Source of the DNA: an uncultured Bacteroidales bacterium
GTDB lineage: Bacteria; Bacteroidota; Bacteroidia; Bacteroidales; Paludibacteraceae
Length of the DNA: 20,336 nt
Direction of reading: 5' to 3'
Assembly: GCA_934725535.1 (NCBI GenBank)
Contig: CAKVBV010000045.1
Span: forward strand, 1-20,336
A model generated the notes under the pieces. That model was not told the origin of the DNA. It saw nothing but the letters and a program-made list of their open reading frames with translations, and ran no database searches. Positions 13,433 to 20,336 of this stretch are shown here, piece by piece. The position numbers were made by a program, and so were the translations under genes. How positions within the stretch are numbered: the stretch's first letter is position 1; each line of letters starts with the position of its first letter.

Positions 13433-14289
13433 TTGAATAGATGCATTAAGGCTTTCACATAATCTTCATCGGTGCGCACGGCTATATGGTTGATACCCAA
13501 CTTGGTAAGCAGTGTGTCCCACTCGCCTTCGCTCTTGCGCCACGCTTCCGCGTAGGCGTTGCGCACGCTCGCAAGGGCGGTGTCCGCCCACACGTCTTTG
13601 CCCGTCTCGGCATCACGGAACTTCACCAGTCCGATGTTCGGCATCTCGGCTTCGCGGCGGTCGTATATCTGTATGGCGTTGATTTCGTGTCGGTTGCCTG
13701 CAATCATCAACGGCTTGTCGAGACTGCCCGCCCCGATAAAGTCGGAGATAAGGAATGCCGTGCAACGACGCTTCTGTGCGCGGGCGAAATACTCCAACGC
13801 GCCTGCGATGTCGGTGCCCGACGAGGTCGGCTCGAAACTGAGCAACTCGCGGATGATATGCAGCACGTGCGTCTTGCCTTTCTGCGCTGGGATGTATTTC
13901 TCTATCTTGTCGGAGAAGAAGATGACGCCCACCTTGTCGTTGTTCTGGATGGTGGAGAACGCCAGCGTAGCCGCCACTTCTGCCATCATCTCGCGTTTCA
14001 TCTGGGTCAGCGTACCGAAATTGCGGCTGCCCGATACGTCCACGAGAAGCATCACCGTGAGTTCGCGTTCCTCTTCAAACACCTTGATATAGGGCTTGTT
14101 GAGTCGCGCCGTCACGTTCCAGTCGATAGAGCGCACGTCGTCCCCGGGCTGATACTCGCGCACCTCCGAGAACGCCATACCGCGCCCCTTGAACTGGGAG
14201 TGGTATTCGCCGGCGAAGATGTTGCGACTCAGCGACCGAGTCTTAATCTCAATCTTCCGAACCCGTTGTAGTAATTCTTCCGAAGTCAT
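13426..14289 (-). CDS. DUF58 family protein with VWA-like fold
   Basis: This 287-residue protein carries the DUF58 hallmark REYQPGDDVRSIDWNVTAR (44-62), preceded by GEYHSQFKGRGMAFSE. A VWA-like Rossmann domain follows, with a MIDAS-type DVSGS at 84-88 and later FLISDF. There is no membrane segment, so this is the short soluble form; some DUF58 proteins have two N-terminal helices. The ATG at 14289 lies 45 bases after the moxR stop, across a small repeat. The MoxR-DUF58 pair is one of the most conserved gene neighbourhoods in bacteria, and the AAA+ ATPase is thought to remodel the VWA partner. The 3' end overlaps the next gene by seven bases, indicating translational coupling. Confidence 0.9.
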   Translation of the reverse strand: MTSEELLQRVRKIEIKTRSLSRNIFAGEYHSQFKGRGMAFSEVREYQPGDDVRSIDWNVTARLNKPYIKVFEEERELTVMLLVDVSGSRNFGTLTQMKREMMAEVAATLAFSTIQNNDKVGVIFFSDKIEKYIPAQKGKTHVLHIIRELLSFEPTSSGTDIAGALEYFARAQKRRCTAFLISDFIGAGSLDKPLMIAGNRHEINAIQIYDRREAEMPNIGLVKFRDAETGKDVWADTALASVRNAYAEAWRKSEGEWDTLLTKLGINHIAVRTDEDYVKALMHLFKC

Positions 14290-14334
14290 TCATTCAATGC
14301 GTAATGCACAATGCGTAATGCGCAATTTTAATGA
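14290..14334 (-). repeat. Short tandem repeat in the moxR-DUF58 spacer
   Basis: AATGCGTAATGCAC and AATGCGTAATGCGC occur next to each other, with the core word AATGCGTAATGC doubled. It is too short to be a terminator and the operon probably reads through it. Confidence 0.6.
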
Positions 14335-15330
14335 TTAGGGTACCTGAACTGCGTTAAGTACCTCGGTGATAACATCTTCGGTGGTGAGGTTGTTGGCCTC
14401 TGCCTCGTAGGTGAGTCCGATACGGTGGCGCAGCACGTCATAGCAGACGGCACGCACGTCCTCGGGAATCACATAGCCGCGGCGGTGGATGAATGCATAC
14501 GCGCGGGCTGCCAACGCGAGGTTGATGCTGGCACGGGGTGAGCCGCCGAACTGAATCATCGGTTTCAGTTTCTCCAAGCCGTAAGCCTCCGGCTGACGGG
14601 TGGCAAACACGATGTCCACAATGTATTTCTCAATCTTCTCGTCGAGGTACACCTCACGCACAATGCGGCGTGCCTTGATAATATCTTCGGTGCCAAGGAT
14701 AGGCGTTACCACCACCTTCTCGCCCGTAATGTTCTGACGGATAATCTGTTGCTCTTCCTCTTTCTTCGGATAGCCAATCACCACCTTGAGCATGAAACGG
14801 TCGGTCTGCGCCTCAGGCAGCGGGTAGGTACCCTCCTGCTCGATGGGGTTTTGGGTAGCCAGCACGAGGAACGGCTCGTCCAGTTGGAACGTCTGCTCGC
14901 CAATCGTGATTTGACGCTCCTGCATCGCCTCGAGCAACGCGGACTGCACCTTGGCAGGTGCACGGTTTATCTCATCAGCGAGTACGAAATTGGCGAAAAT
15001 AGGACCTTTCTTAATGCGAAACTCCTCGGTCTTCTGCGAGTAGATTTGCGTACCGAGTACGTCGGCAGGCAGCAAGTCGGGGGTAAACTGAATACGACTG
15101 AAATCGGCTTTTACAAGTTGTGCCAATGTTTTGATTGCCAATGTCTTTGCCAAACCGGGGACACCTTCGAGGAGGATATGCCCGTCTGCCAACAGACCAA
15201 TCAACAGGCTCTCTACGAGGTGCTTCTGACCTACGATGACCTGGTTCATTCCCAACGTTAAGGCATCTACGAAAGAACTCTCGCGCTCGATGCGCTCCTG
15301 CAGTTCTCGAATATCAACAGTTGTTTGCAT
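14335..15330 (-). CDS. moxR: MoxR family AAA+ ATPase
   Basis: This 331-residue protein has a full set of MoxR motifs: Walker A GVPGLAKT (56-63), Walker B FVLADEINRAP (115-125), sensor 1 ATQNP (158-162), an arginine-finger region TDRFM (176-180), and the GGSPRAS sensor 2 segment before the lid helices. TYPLPEAQTDRF is typical of the family. Length is normal. It is cytoplasmic and is expected to use ATP to remodel or activate the VWA proteins encoded by the next genes. It is the first gene of the eight-gene operon. No good TAnnTTTG box was found directly upstream, so the promoter may be unusual, or may lie within or beyond the repeat-rich kilobase before it. Confidence 0.93.
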   Translation of the reverse strand: MQTTVDIRELQERIERESSFVDALTLGMNQVIVGQKHLVESLLIGLLADGHILLEGVPGLAKTLAIKTLAQLVKADFSRIQFTPDLLPADVLGTQIYSQKTEEFRIKKGPIFANFVLADEINRAPAKVQSALLEAMQERQITIGEQTFQLDEPFLVLATQNPIEQEGTYPLPEAQTDRFMLKVVIGYPKKEEEQQIIRQNITGEKVVVTPILGTEDIIKARRIVREVYLDEKIEKYIVDIVFATRQPEAYGLEKLKPMIQFGGSPRASINLALAARAYAFIHRRGYVIPEDVRAVCYDVLRHRIGLTYEAEANNLTTEDVITEVLNAVQVP

Positions 15331-15667
15331 ATATATGGTTGTTTATTTTATTCGCGTATTCTATTTATGGTTGTTTTCCTCCCCATTTTCCCCCTTTTTT
15401 CATCCTCTCTTTCTCTACACATTCCCCACTTTCTATATAGATGATTTTGGTCATCCTCGAACCATGTTTATCTCTTTGCCACATTTTGTCGATTTACGAC
15501 CGCTTTATGTAGCATTTTGATACCACCAGTCATTATTTAGCCTCGCCCCTTAAACATACAAATACCGTGCCAAAACGTTCAAAGGGGTATTCCTCTAACA
15601 ATCCACACCCTAATCACCCTTTATAATTCACATATTTTCTTTTGATGTTCTGCGCTGTTTTCTGCGG

Positions 15668-15700
15668 GAGGATAGCGAGAGGATAACGAGTAGATAGCCT
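15668..15700 (+). repeat. Three-unit 11-bp array
   Basis: GAGGATAGCGA (15668-15678), GAGGATAACGA (15679-15689) and the more diverged GTAGATAGCCT (15690-15700) are consecutive 11-mers. The rest of 15331-15667 is pyrimidine-rich on the plus strand, and I see no gene, RNA or clear promoter in it. Confidence 0.65.
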
Positions 15701-15808
15701 CCTTATGAATTGTTCCACGCCAGGGAAAACGCACCAAAAGTTGTGCATCATCCTAAGTGGTTTGTGTAATATCTGTAGCCTGTCCGATGCATATCTGTGG
15801 CGTACAAA

Positions 15809-15885
15809 ACCGAACATTTTTCGAACCACCTTCGAATCACCTCCGAACGACCTCCGAAGCACCTTCGAACAACCTCCGAAGAAAA
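15809..15885 (+). repeat. Seven-unit 11-bp array upstream of moxR
   Basis: Seven consecutive 11-mers share YCGAA at unit positions 2-6. Examples are TTCGAACCACC at 15820 and TCCGAAGCACC at 15853. Four of the seven end in ACC and one in GACC form. There are no indels between units. Confidence 0.85.
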
Positions 15886-15973
15886 TACATCGAAAAACGG
15901 GCAACCACTCATCCACCCAACGACCATCAGCACTCCGCAAAAGCCAAAAATGTACGATTGTTAAGATGGAAGG

Positions 15974-16061
15974 TATTATATCAGTATTATATCGGTAAAA
16001 TAAAATTCGTTACCACCTCGTTAGGAAAGCGTTACCACCTCGTTACCACCTCGCTACCGCA
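15974..16061 (+). repeat. Eight-unit 11-bp array with two sub-families
   Basis: The first two units are TATTATATCAG (15974) and TATTATATCGG (15985). A transition unit follows, then five units of the type TCGTTACCACC (16007, 16018, 16029, 16040, 16051), with the 16018 copy altered at its end. The 88 bases are exactly eight times 11, and the start is a multiple of 11 (165) from the start of the previous array. Confidence 0.85.
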
Positions 16062-16095
16062 AAAAAGTGTCAAATTTTAAGATTGCACCTATCCT

Positions 16096-16112
16096 CCCTA
16101 TTTTCAATAGGG
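16096..16112 (+). terminator. Possible hairpin (weak terminator candidate)
   Basis: CCCTATT and AATAGGG form a 7-bp stem with a 3-base loop, followed on the plus strand after some 16 bases by ATTTTTCTTT. There is no clear plus-strand gene before it, so termination is only a guess. The direct repeat CACCTAT lies on both sides. Confidence 0.25.
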
Positions 16113-16230
16113 CACCTATAAGACCATTATTTTTCTTTATCCTGAGGCTGTTCGAAGAGGGTAGCCGCTATTATTATCAGGTAAAAAAACTATTGTCTGC
16201 TTTGCTTGTCCTGCTTCCATGCGGATTTAT

Positions 16231-16262
16231 TTTCCTGATTTGTGAATAAAATATATACTTTG
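16231..16262 (+). promoter_or_regulatory. Weak candidate promoter for the Ntn hydrolase gene
   Basis: TTTC (16231-16234), 20 bases and ATACTTTG (16255-16262) resemble the Bacteroidetes promoter, but the -33 box has one mismatch and the TA of the -7 box is shifted by one base. The position, about 60 bases before the ATG, is reasonable. Confidence 0.35.
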
Positions 16263-16327
16263 GCACCATATTTGTGGCAATTTTTATAACGACAAACGCA
16301 TTGTTTCACCTTTAATCCATAAAACCT

Positions 16328-17425
16328 ATGAAGAAACGTATTTTATCCCTATCAGCTATTTCGGTAGTCTTATTGACTGCTCTGTGTTTGATGTGCTGTG
16401 TGCATTCAGTGCAGGCGTGTACGGGCATCACCCTCCGCACCACCGGCAGCGATGTGGTGGCGGCGCGGACGATTGAGTGGGCGGTGGACCCGCTCAACAC
16501 CGGCTATGTGGTTGTGCCGCGTGGGCATTGGCAACAGTCATTCACCCCGGACGGACAACAAAACGGCAGACGCTTCAGAGCCAAATACGGGTATGTGGGT
16601 ATGACCGTGGAGCAGCCCGAGTTTGTGATGGACGGCATCAACGAAGCAGGGCTAGCAGCGGGACTGTTCTATTTCCCCTCCTACGGCGAGTATGAGTCGT
16701 ATAACGAGGCGTATCGGGAGGATTGTGTCAGTGATTTTCAGTTAGTGGCTTGGATATTGAGCAACTTCTCCACCATTGATGAAGTCATAGCAGCTCTTCC
16801 TTCTATACACGTGATAGGCATCGACCCCCGCAGTTCCACGGTACACTGGCGCATCACCGAGCCTGGCGGCAGGCAGGTCGTCCTTGAGATAACTGGCAGA
16901 CAACCGCATTTCTACGAGAATACACTCGGAGTACTGACCAATGCTCCGGGGTTTGAATGGCACCTCACAAACCTGAACAACTATATCAATCTGATGACCG
17001 GCACTATACAGACACGCCAAATAGGCGACCTTACACTCACCGCTTTCGGAGGGGGTGGGGGACTGCATGGCATCCCGGGCGATATGACACCCCCTTCACG
17101 CTTTGTGCGTGCCGCTTTCTTTCAGGCATCTGCACCCAAACTGAAGACAACGGAAGAAACGGTTAATCAGGCTTTTCATATTCTCAACAACTTCGACATA
17201 CCCATCGGTATCCAGGTCGCACAAGGGCAAATAGCACCCGATATGCCGAGTGCTACGCAACTCACGGTGGCTACCGACCTGAGCAACAAGCGTATATACT
17301 ACCGCACTATGTACAACTCTGCCATACGTTGTATTGACCTCAACAAAATCAATTTCCAACGCACCAAGTACATTGCCGCTCCTTTGGACCCTGCCAAAGC
17401 GCAGCCTGTTGAATATATATTCTGA
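16328..17425 (+). CDS. Secreted linear amide C-N hydrolase (choloylglycine hydrolase / penicillin V acylase family)
   Basis: This 365-residue protein has a signal peptide ending at VQA (residue 30). The next residue, C31, is the Ntn nucleophile of this family, so signal cleavage could itself expose the catalytic cysteine. Other expected active-site positions are present: R47 in ARTIEW, N205 in GVLTNAP, and R258 or R261 in PPSRFVRAAF. The position equivalent to Asp21 of bile salt hydrolases is E50, which many non-BSH linear amidases of this family share. GGGGGLHGIPGDMTPPSRF is a clear family signature. Length fits the Gram-negative branch. Substrate cannot be read from sequence: bile salt, penicillin V, acyl-homoserine lactone or other N-acyl amides are possible. 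The product should be periplasmic or outer-surface. It is convergent with fabG, four bases apart, with no obvious terminator between them. Confidence 0.88.
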   Translation: MKKRILSLSAISVVLLTALCLMCCVHSVQACTGITLRTTGSDVVAARTIEWAVDPLNTGYVVVPRGHWQQSFTPDGQQNGRRFRAKYGYVGMTVEQPEFVMDGINEAGLAAGLFYFPSYGEYESYNEAYREDCVSDFQLVAWILSNFSTIDEVIAALPSIHVIGIDPRSSTVHWRITEPGGRQVVLEITGRQPHFYENTLGVLTNAPGFEWHLTNLNNYINLMTGTIQTRQIGDLTLTAFGGGGGLHGIPGDMTPPSRFVRAAFFQASAPKLKTTEETVNQAFHILNNFDIPIGIQVAQGQIAPDMPSATQLTVATDLSNKRIYYRTMYNSAIRCIDLNKINFQRTKYIAAPLDPAKAQPVEYIF

Positions 17426-17429
17426 GGTC

Positions 17430-18170
17430 TTAACCCATAGCACCGGTGACAGGGATAACCTGACCGGAGACATAAGACGACAGGTCGCTGGCAAGGAAGA
17501 GTGCCACAGACGCTACTTCCTCCACCGTACCGCCGCGGCGCATAGGTATCATCTTCACCATTTCCTCACGGGCGGACTCAGGTAGGGATTGGGTCATATC
17601 GGTGATGATATACCCGGGGGCGATGGCATTGGCGCGGATATTGCGCGACCCGAGTTCCTTGGCGAGCGACTTGACGAAACCGATGATACCTGCTTTGCTG
17701 GCGGCATAGTTGGCTTGTCCTGCGTTGCCCGCCACGCCTACGATGGATGACATGGCGATGATGCTTCCGCTGCGCTGGCGCATCATCTGCGTAGCCGCAG
17801 CATGGCAGTAGTTGAACACTGACTTGAGGTTCGTATTCAGGACGGCATCCCACTGCTCTTCGGTCATACGCAGGAGGAGTGTGTCGCGTGTGATACCGGC
17901 ATTGCAAACCAGTATGTCCAACTTGCCGAAGTCTGCAACCGCCTGACGGATAATGGTATGCGCCGTCTCAAAGTCGGATGCGTCTCCCGCATAGAAAGCA
18001 CACTGCACCCCGATGCCCTGCAATTCGGAGAGCAATGACTCTGCAGCGTCATCACGGCGGAAGTCCGTGAAAGCAATATCGCACCCATGACGGGCAAACA
18101 TCAACGCTATGGCGCGTCCTATCCCGCGCGATGCCCCTGTGATAAGGGCTGATTTCCCTTGCAACAACAT
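17430..18170 (-). CDS. fabG: FabG-type 3-oxoacyl-[acyl-carrier-protein] reductase
   Basis: This 246-residue short-chain dehydrogenase reduces 3-oxoacyl-ACP with NADPH in cytoplasmic fatty-acid elongation. Visible are the cofactor loop TGASRGIG (11-18), CNAG (89-92), and the catalytic tetrad N114, S142, Y155 and K159 (SSIVG and QANYAASKAG). The C-terminus ends SGQVIPVTGAMG, a typical FabG end. The start at 18170 (MLLQGKSALITG) is chosen because it gives the normal FabG length. In-frame ATGs at 18231 and 18257 would add tails that translate an 18-bp tandem repeat, and the latter lies at or before the predicted transcription start. A canonical promoter (18255-18286) is present. Among SDR enzymes FabG is the best fit, though a paralogue with another substrate cannot be excluded. 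Confidence 0.85.
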   Translation of the reverse strand: MLLQGKSALITGASRGIGRAIALMFARHGCDIAFTDFRRDDAAESLLSELQGIGVQCAFYAGDASDFETAHTIIRQAVADFGKLDILVCNAGITRDTLLLRMTEEQWDAVLNTNLKSVFNYCHAAATQMMRQRSGSIIAMSSIVGVAGNAGQANYAASKAGIIGFVKSLAKELGSRNIRANAIAPGYIITDMTQSLPESAREEMVKMIPMRRGGTVEEVASVALFLASDLSSYVSGQVIPVTGAMG

Positions 18171-18206
18171 AGTTATGTCATCTTGATAAGTTATGTCATC
18201 TTGATA
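18171..18206 (-). repeat. Perfect 18-bp tandem duplication directly before the fabG start codon
   Basis: AGTTATGTCATCTTGATA on the plus strand occurs twice in a row with no mismatch (18171-18188, 18189-18206) and touches the fabG ATG. In the mRNA it covers the leader where the ribosome would bind. The duplication is a multiple of three, so it also keeps the upstream in-frame ATG at 18231 open. Confidence 0.85.
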
Positions 18207-18254
18207 ATTGAGGATATTATTTCCCGAATCCATATTCGCTATGGTTAATTGTCG

Positions 18255-18286
18255 CAAAGTTACTGCTTTTTAAGCAAATATACAAC
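18255..18286 (-). promoter_or_regulatory. Bacteroidetes-type promoter for fabG
   Basis: On the minus strand GTTG (plus 18283-18286), 20 bases and TAACTTTG (plus 18255-18262) fit the consensus with one mismatch in the -33 box. The expected start near 18248 rules out the ATG at 18257 and leaves a leader of about 78 bases to the preferred ATG. Confidence 0.6.
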
Positions 18287-18308
18287 AGAAAGTCCATAAT
18301 AACTGAAT

Positions 18309-18336
18309 TAGGGACTACCCTTATGAGCAGTCCCTA
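18309..18336 (-). terminator. Hairpin after the BspA-like gene, probable terminator
   Basis: TAGGGACT (18309-18316) and AGTCCCTA (18329-18336) form an 8-bp perfect stem with a 12-base loop, 25 bases after the stop codon of the BspA-like frame and just before the fabG promoter. The T-tract after it on the minus strand is poor, so efficiency is uncertain. Confidence 0.45.
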
Positions 18337-18360
18337 CATTCATTATGTCTCTATGTCATG

Positions 18361-20060
18361 CTATTGAGCCTCTCCTCTGGAGAGGTCGGAGAGGTCTGGA
18401 GTCTCCTGCCCCATTATGGTATATGTCTTGCCGTCCCGTTGGATATACACTTGCTCGTTGCGGACTATCTTGCGGGGAGTAATATCATCTACATCATTAT
18501 CCACATCCTCTGTGCCTGTGGGTATGTCCGAGGTGGTGTAGAAGTAACCCGAATAGTTTTGCAGGGTTGCTTCTGCGGCATCGCGGATAGTGAGGTCGTA
18601 GTCATACAAGGTACGGGGAGTGAGCCCTGTGGCATTGAACGTGAAGCCGTTGCCCACCTTTTCGGCTGCTGTAAGGCGTACTTGACTACCGATAGGCGCA
18701 AGGGAGATACTGTGCAACTGCCCCGTGGCATTGAACACAAGCGTGAAGAAAGGTGCATCTTCCTGTTGCAAGTCCAAGGTATAGGTAGCGGCATTGCTCG
18801 GTGCACCCCATACGAACTTAGCTGAGGTCTGTGCGGGTGTAACAGAGAACTCATCCACAGGGGTGTCGGTATCAAGGCACTCGATATACTTGAAGTCACC
18901 GAATACCATATCCAAGTCGTACTTGTCCTTGCTCTCGCAGGGCACATAGAGGTGCACATTGTAGTTGAGGAACGTGGTACGGTCTGCCATAGGCGGTTCG
19001 GTGGCTGCGATATGTATCTCATAGAGTTTGCGGCTGTCAATAAATGCGCTATCGCCCAAAGTGGTCAAACGACTGCTATTGCTACCGCCTATCACCACTT
19101 TGCCCAAACCTGCACACCCCGCAAAGGCACTCTCACCTATTTCCTCAACGGCATTGGGGATAGTGACCTCCGTCAGCAATCGCAATTGTTGGAAAGCGTG
19201 CGTACCAATATAGGTGATGCCTTCGGGGAATACCACCTCCGAGATACTATCCCTTAACAGCAACCATGGCGCAGCATGGGCACTATCTGCCTGATAGTCA
19301 TACATATCACCTGTACCCGTAATACGCAACGTATCATCCCCATAACTCCAATACAGATTATCGCCGCACTTGCCCGATGTTTTTACGACGTGTAGGTTCA
19401 AAGTTATGATACTATCACACTCTGCAATACTTGTAAGCGAATCGTGGTATACCCCTGGTAATGCTGCATAGTATTTTCCAAACTCAACGTAATAACCATC
19501 CTGTATCGTAGTGTCTATCACCAGTTCTGTATCTCCTATTTTTGGTATATCAATATACGCGAATATGATACTATCGCATAGTCCGTTATTTGAAATAGCC
19601 CGGAGTGCTATGGGGAAACGTCCTCCCTCTTCTGGAAAGGTGACAACAAGAGATTGCTGATTGATATAGTCTTTGCCTTGAATATCCCACATCCAATTAT
19701 TACATTCAGAGTAAGTTGTTTTTCCTGTTACTTGATTGACTCTTGCTATGCGACTGTTATTTATGAATACAACCTCATTCTTGCAATCCTTTGGCTGATA
19801 TTGATAAGTAAAATCGGGTATGGGATAGGTCGGTTTAGGCGAAGTATAGACAGTAAACGAGCATTCAGGTTTTTCCTTGTAGATATTATCAACAGCATAT
19901 TCACATGTATCCATGGGGTCAACGAAAAAGGTCTGTTCTGTAGAAAGCGTCGTCTGCCAAGGATCATCGGCACGATACCATTTGTAGTAAAAGCCTGATG
20001 GTGCATAGAGTTCAGTAATAGGATTACCATTGCCGCAAGTATTTCCTATTATATATTCCT
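18361..20060 (-). pseudogene. BspA-like leucine-rich-repeat surface protein, 5' end lost at an IS junction
   Basis: The frame is open from about 20060 to a TAG at 18361 (about 565 codons; first ATG only at 19914). Reading N to C there is a beta-rich Ig/PKD-like region with several Cys, then ECDSIITLNLHVV, a repeat type common in Bacteroidales surface proteins. CGDNLYWSYGDDTLRITGTG opens the BspA region, with LRR_5 repeats such as LTEVTIPNAVEEIGESAF following. A fibronectin-like domain comes next (VTPAQTSAKFVWGAP to YSGYFYTTSD), and the C-terminal end is QVYIQRDGKTYTIMGQE, resembling the conserved tails of exported Bacteroidales proteins. No signal peptide or proper start is present. The frame runs into IS sequence and meets a stop at 20101-20103, so the gene is 5'-truncated. 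Such proteins usually act in adhesion, but this copy is probably not exported. Confidence 0.75.
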
Positions 20061-20336
20061 TATTATTGCTGTCCGGTAAACGTAGTCCGAAGCAGAAGAG
20101 TCACCCCAAAATGCCCATAAACAGGCATATTGGTATGTATTTTTGCAAAAGCGAGCCCCCTATGCAAAAAGTACCAGTTGCGGATTGCTCGTAGGTGGGG
20201 CTAAATTTTGCTCTTTAATCAGCGTATTCCAGAGCCCTTCAGGGTCTTCAAGGAAAGCATATAAGTCAATATAGTACATCAACATCTGGCGTATCATCGT
20301 AACCATATTCGAGAAAGCCCATTTCCGCTCCAAACG
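20061..20336 (-). mobile_element. Right-hand part of an IS4-type insertion sequence (runs off the window)
   Basis: It contains the transposase C-terminus and about 100 non-coding bases after it. The outer limit is placed near 20061, where the sequence TATTATTGCTGTCCG starts that recurs at 4655, and where the coding frame of the BspA-like gene takes over. No second terminal repeat or target duplication can be seen because the other end lies outside. Confidence 0.6.
20160..20336 (-). CDS. IS4-family transposase, C-terminal fragment
   Basis: The last 58 codons of a gene entering from the right edge are visible, ending in TAG at 20160-20162. RKWAFSNMVTMIRQMLMYYIDLYAFL, which I split as RKWAFSNMV and TMIRQMLMYYIDLYAFL, matches the conserved tail of Bacteroidota IS4-type DDE transposases (pattern W-[AS]-F-S-N-L, then M-Y-Y-[IV]-D). 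The protein ends in NPQLVLFA, also a usual ending (xPQLSLF). The DDE residues would lie upstream, outside the window. It reads in the same direction as the truncated BspA-like frame. Confidence 0.65.
   Translation of the reverse strand, partial: RLERKWAFSNMVTMIRQMLMYYIDLYAFLEDPEGLWNTLIKEQNLAPPTSNPQLVLFA

Noticed and set aside
11870..13462. A 530-codon plus-strand frame and other long plus-strand frames (7906-8856, 10608-11465, 11341-12471)
   Set aside because: They lie antisense to clear bat genes with strong family motifs, have no recognisable domain themselves, and arise because GC-rich minus-strand codons leave the opposite frames open.
15614..15998. Short frames on both strands (108 codons minus, 97 codons plus) upstream of moxR
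   Set aside because: They mainly translate the 11-bp arrays, have no domain or start signal, and overlap each other on opposite strands.
14335..16327. A standard TAnnTTTG promoter before moxR
   Set aside because: Scanning the minus strand between 15331 and about 16000 gave near matches only (for example CAAA followed by a displaced TA on the plus strand), none with both boxes at the right spacing.
18171..18257. Longer fabG starts at 18231 or 18257
   Set aside because: They add non-conserved residues that translate the 18-bp repeat, and 18257 lies at or before the predicted transcription start.

Overview
The window looks like a chromosomal segment of a Bacteroidota bacterium, most likely order Bacteroidales. 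Three things point there. The gene set is the complete Bacteroides-type aerotolerance (bat) operon, a BspA-like leucine-rich-repeat surface protein and a secreted choloylglycine-hydrolase-family enzyme. Four or five upstream regions carry the Bacteroidetes promoter (TTTG or xTTG, 20 bases, then TAnnTTTG). Shine-Dalgarno sequences are weak or absent.

Layout. (1) 1-821, minus strand: a partial secreted protein and a small P-loop protein. The latter is preceded by a canonical promoter at 1183-1214 and, between promoter and start codon, by a 190-base segment (943-1132) closed by an 11-bp inverted repeat and holding three more hairpins, so it could be a structured mRNA leader. (2) 1264-6725, an accessory stretch: a YhcG/DUF1016-type PD-(D/E)XK protein whose first codons are frameshifted, an AAA ATPase with a DUF4143 domain, and an ATPase with a DUF234-like nuclease-fold tail. 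These are separated by same-orientation copies of one interspersed intergenic repeat family. Each gene has its own promoter. The DUF4143 gene also has twin 18-bp palindromes just after its promoter. (3) 6833-15330, minus strand: eight genes in the order moxR, DUF58, a DUF4381-like gene, batA, batB, batC, batD, batE. This is a membrane-associated AAA+/VWA/TPR system. (4) 15331-16327, about 1 kb without a credible gene, holding several 11-bp periodic arrays. (5) 16328-18170: a secreted Ntn hydrolase convergent with fabG. (6) 18361-20336: a BspA-like gene whose 5' part is missing, abutting the end of an IS4-type insertion sequence that runs off the window.

How the genes work together. In the bat operon the MoxR ATPase is expected to act on the VWA proteins (DUF58 protein, BatA, BatB), with membrane or periplasmic partners BatC, BatD, BatE and the DUF4381-like protein. 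FabG is cytoplasmic fatty-acid synthesis. The Ntn hydrolase and the BspA-like protein are exported.

Most unusual signal. Non-coding spacers here are built from degenerate direct repeats with a strict 11-bp period. The batC-batD spacer can be cut into twenty consecutive 11-mers (9421-9640) without one indel, and separate arrays with unrelated 11-mers lie upstream of moxR (15668-15700, 15809-15885, 15974-16061). The interspersed repeats around the accessory genes are partly built on the same spacing. I do not know a described element that explains this.
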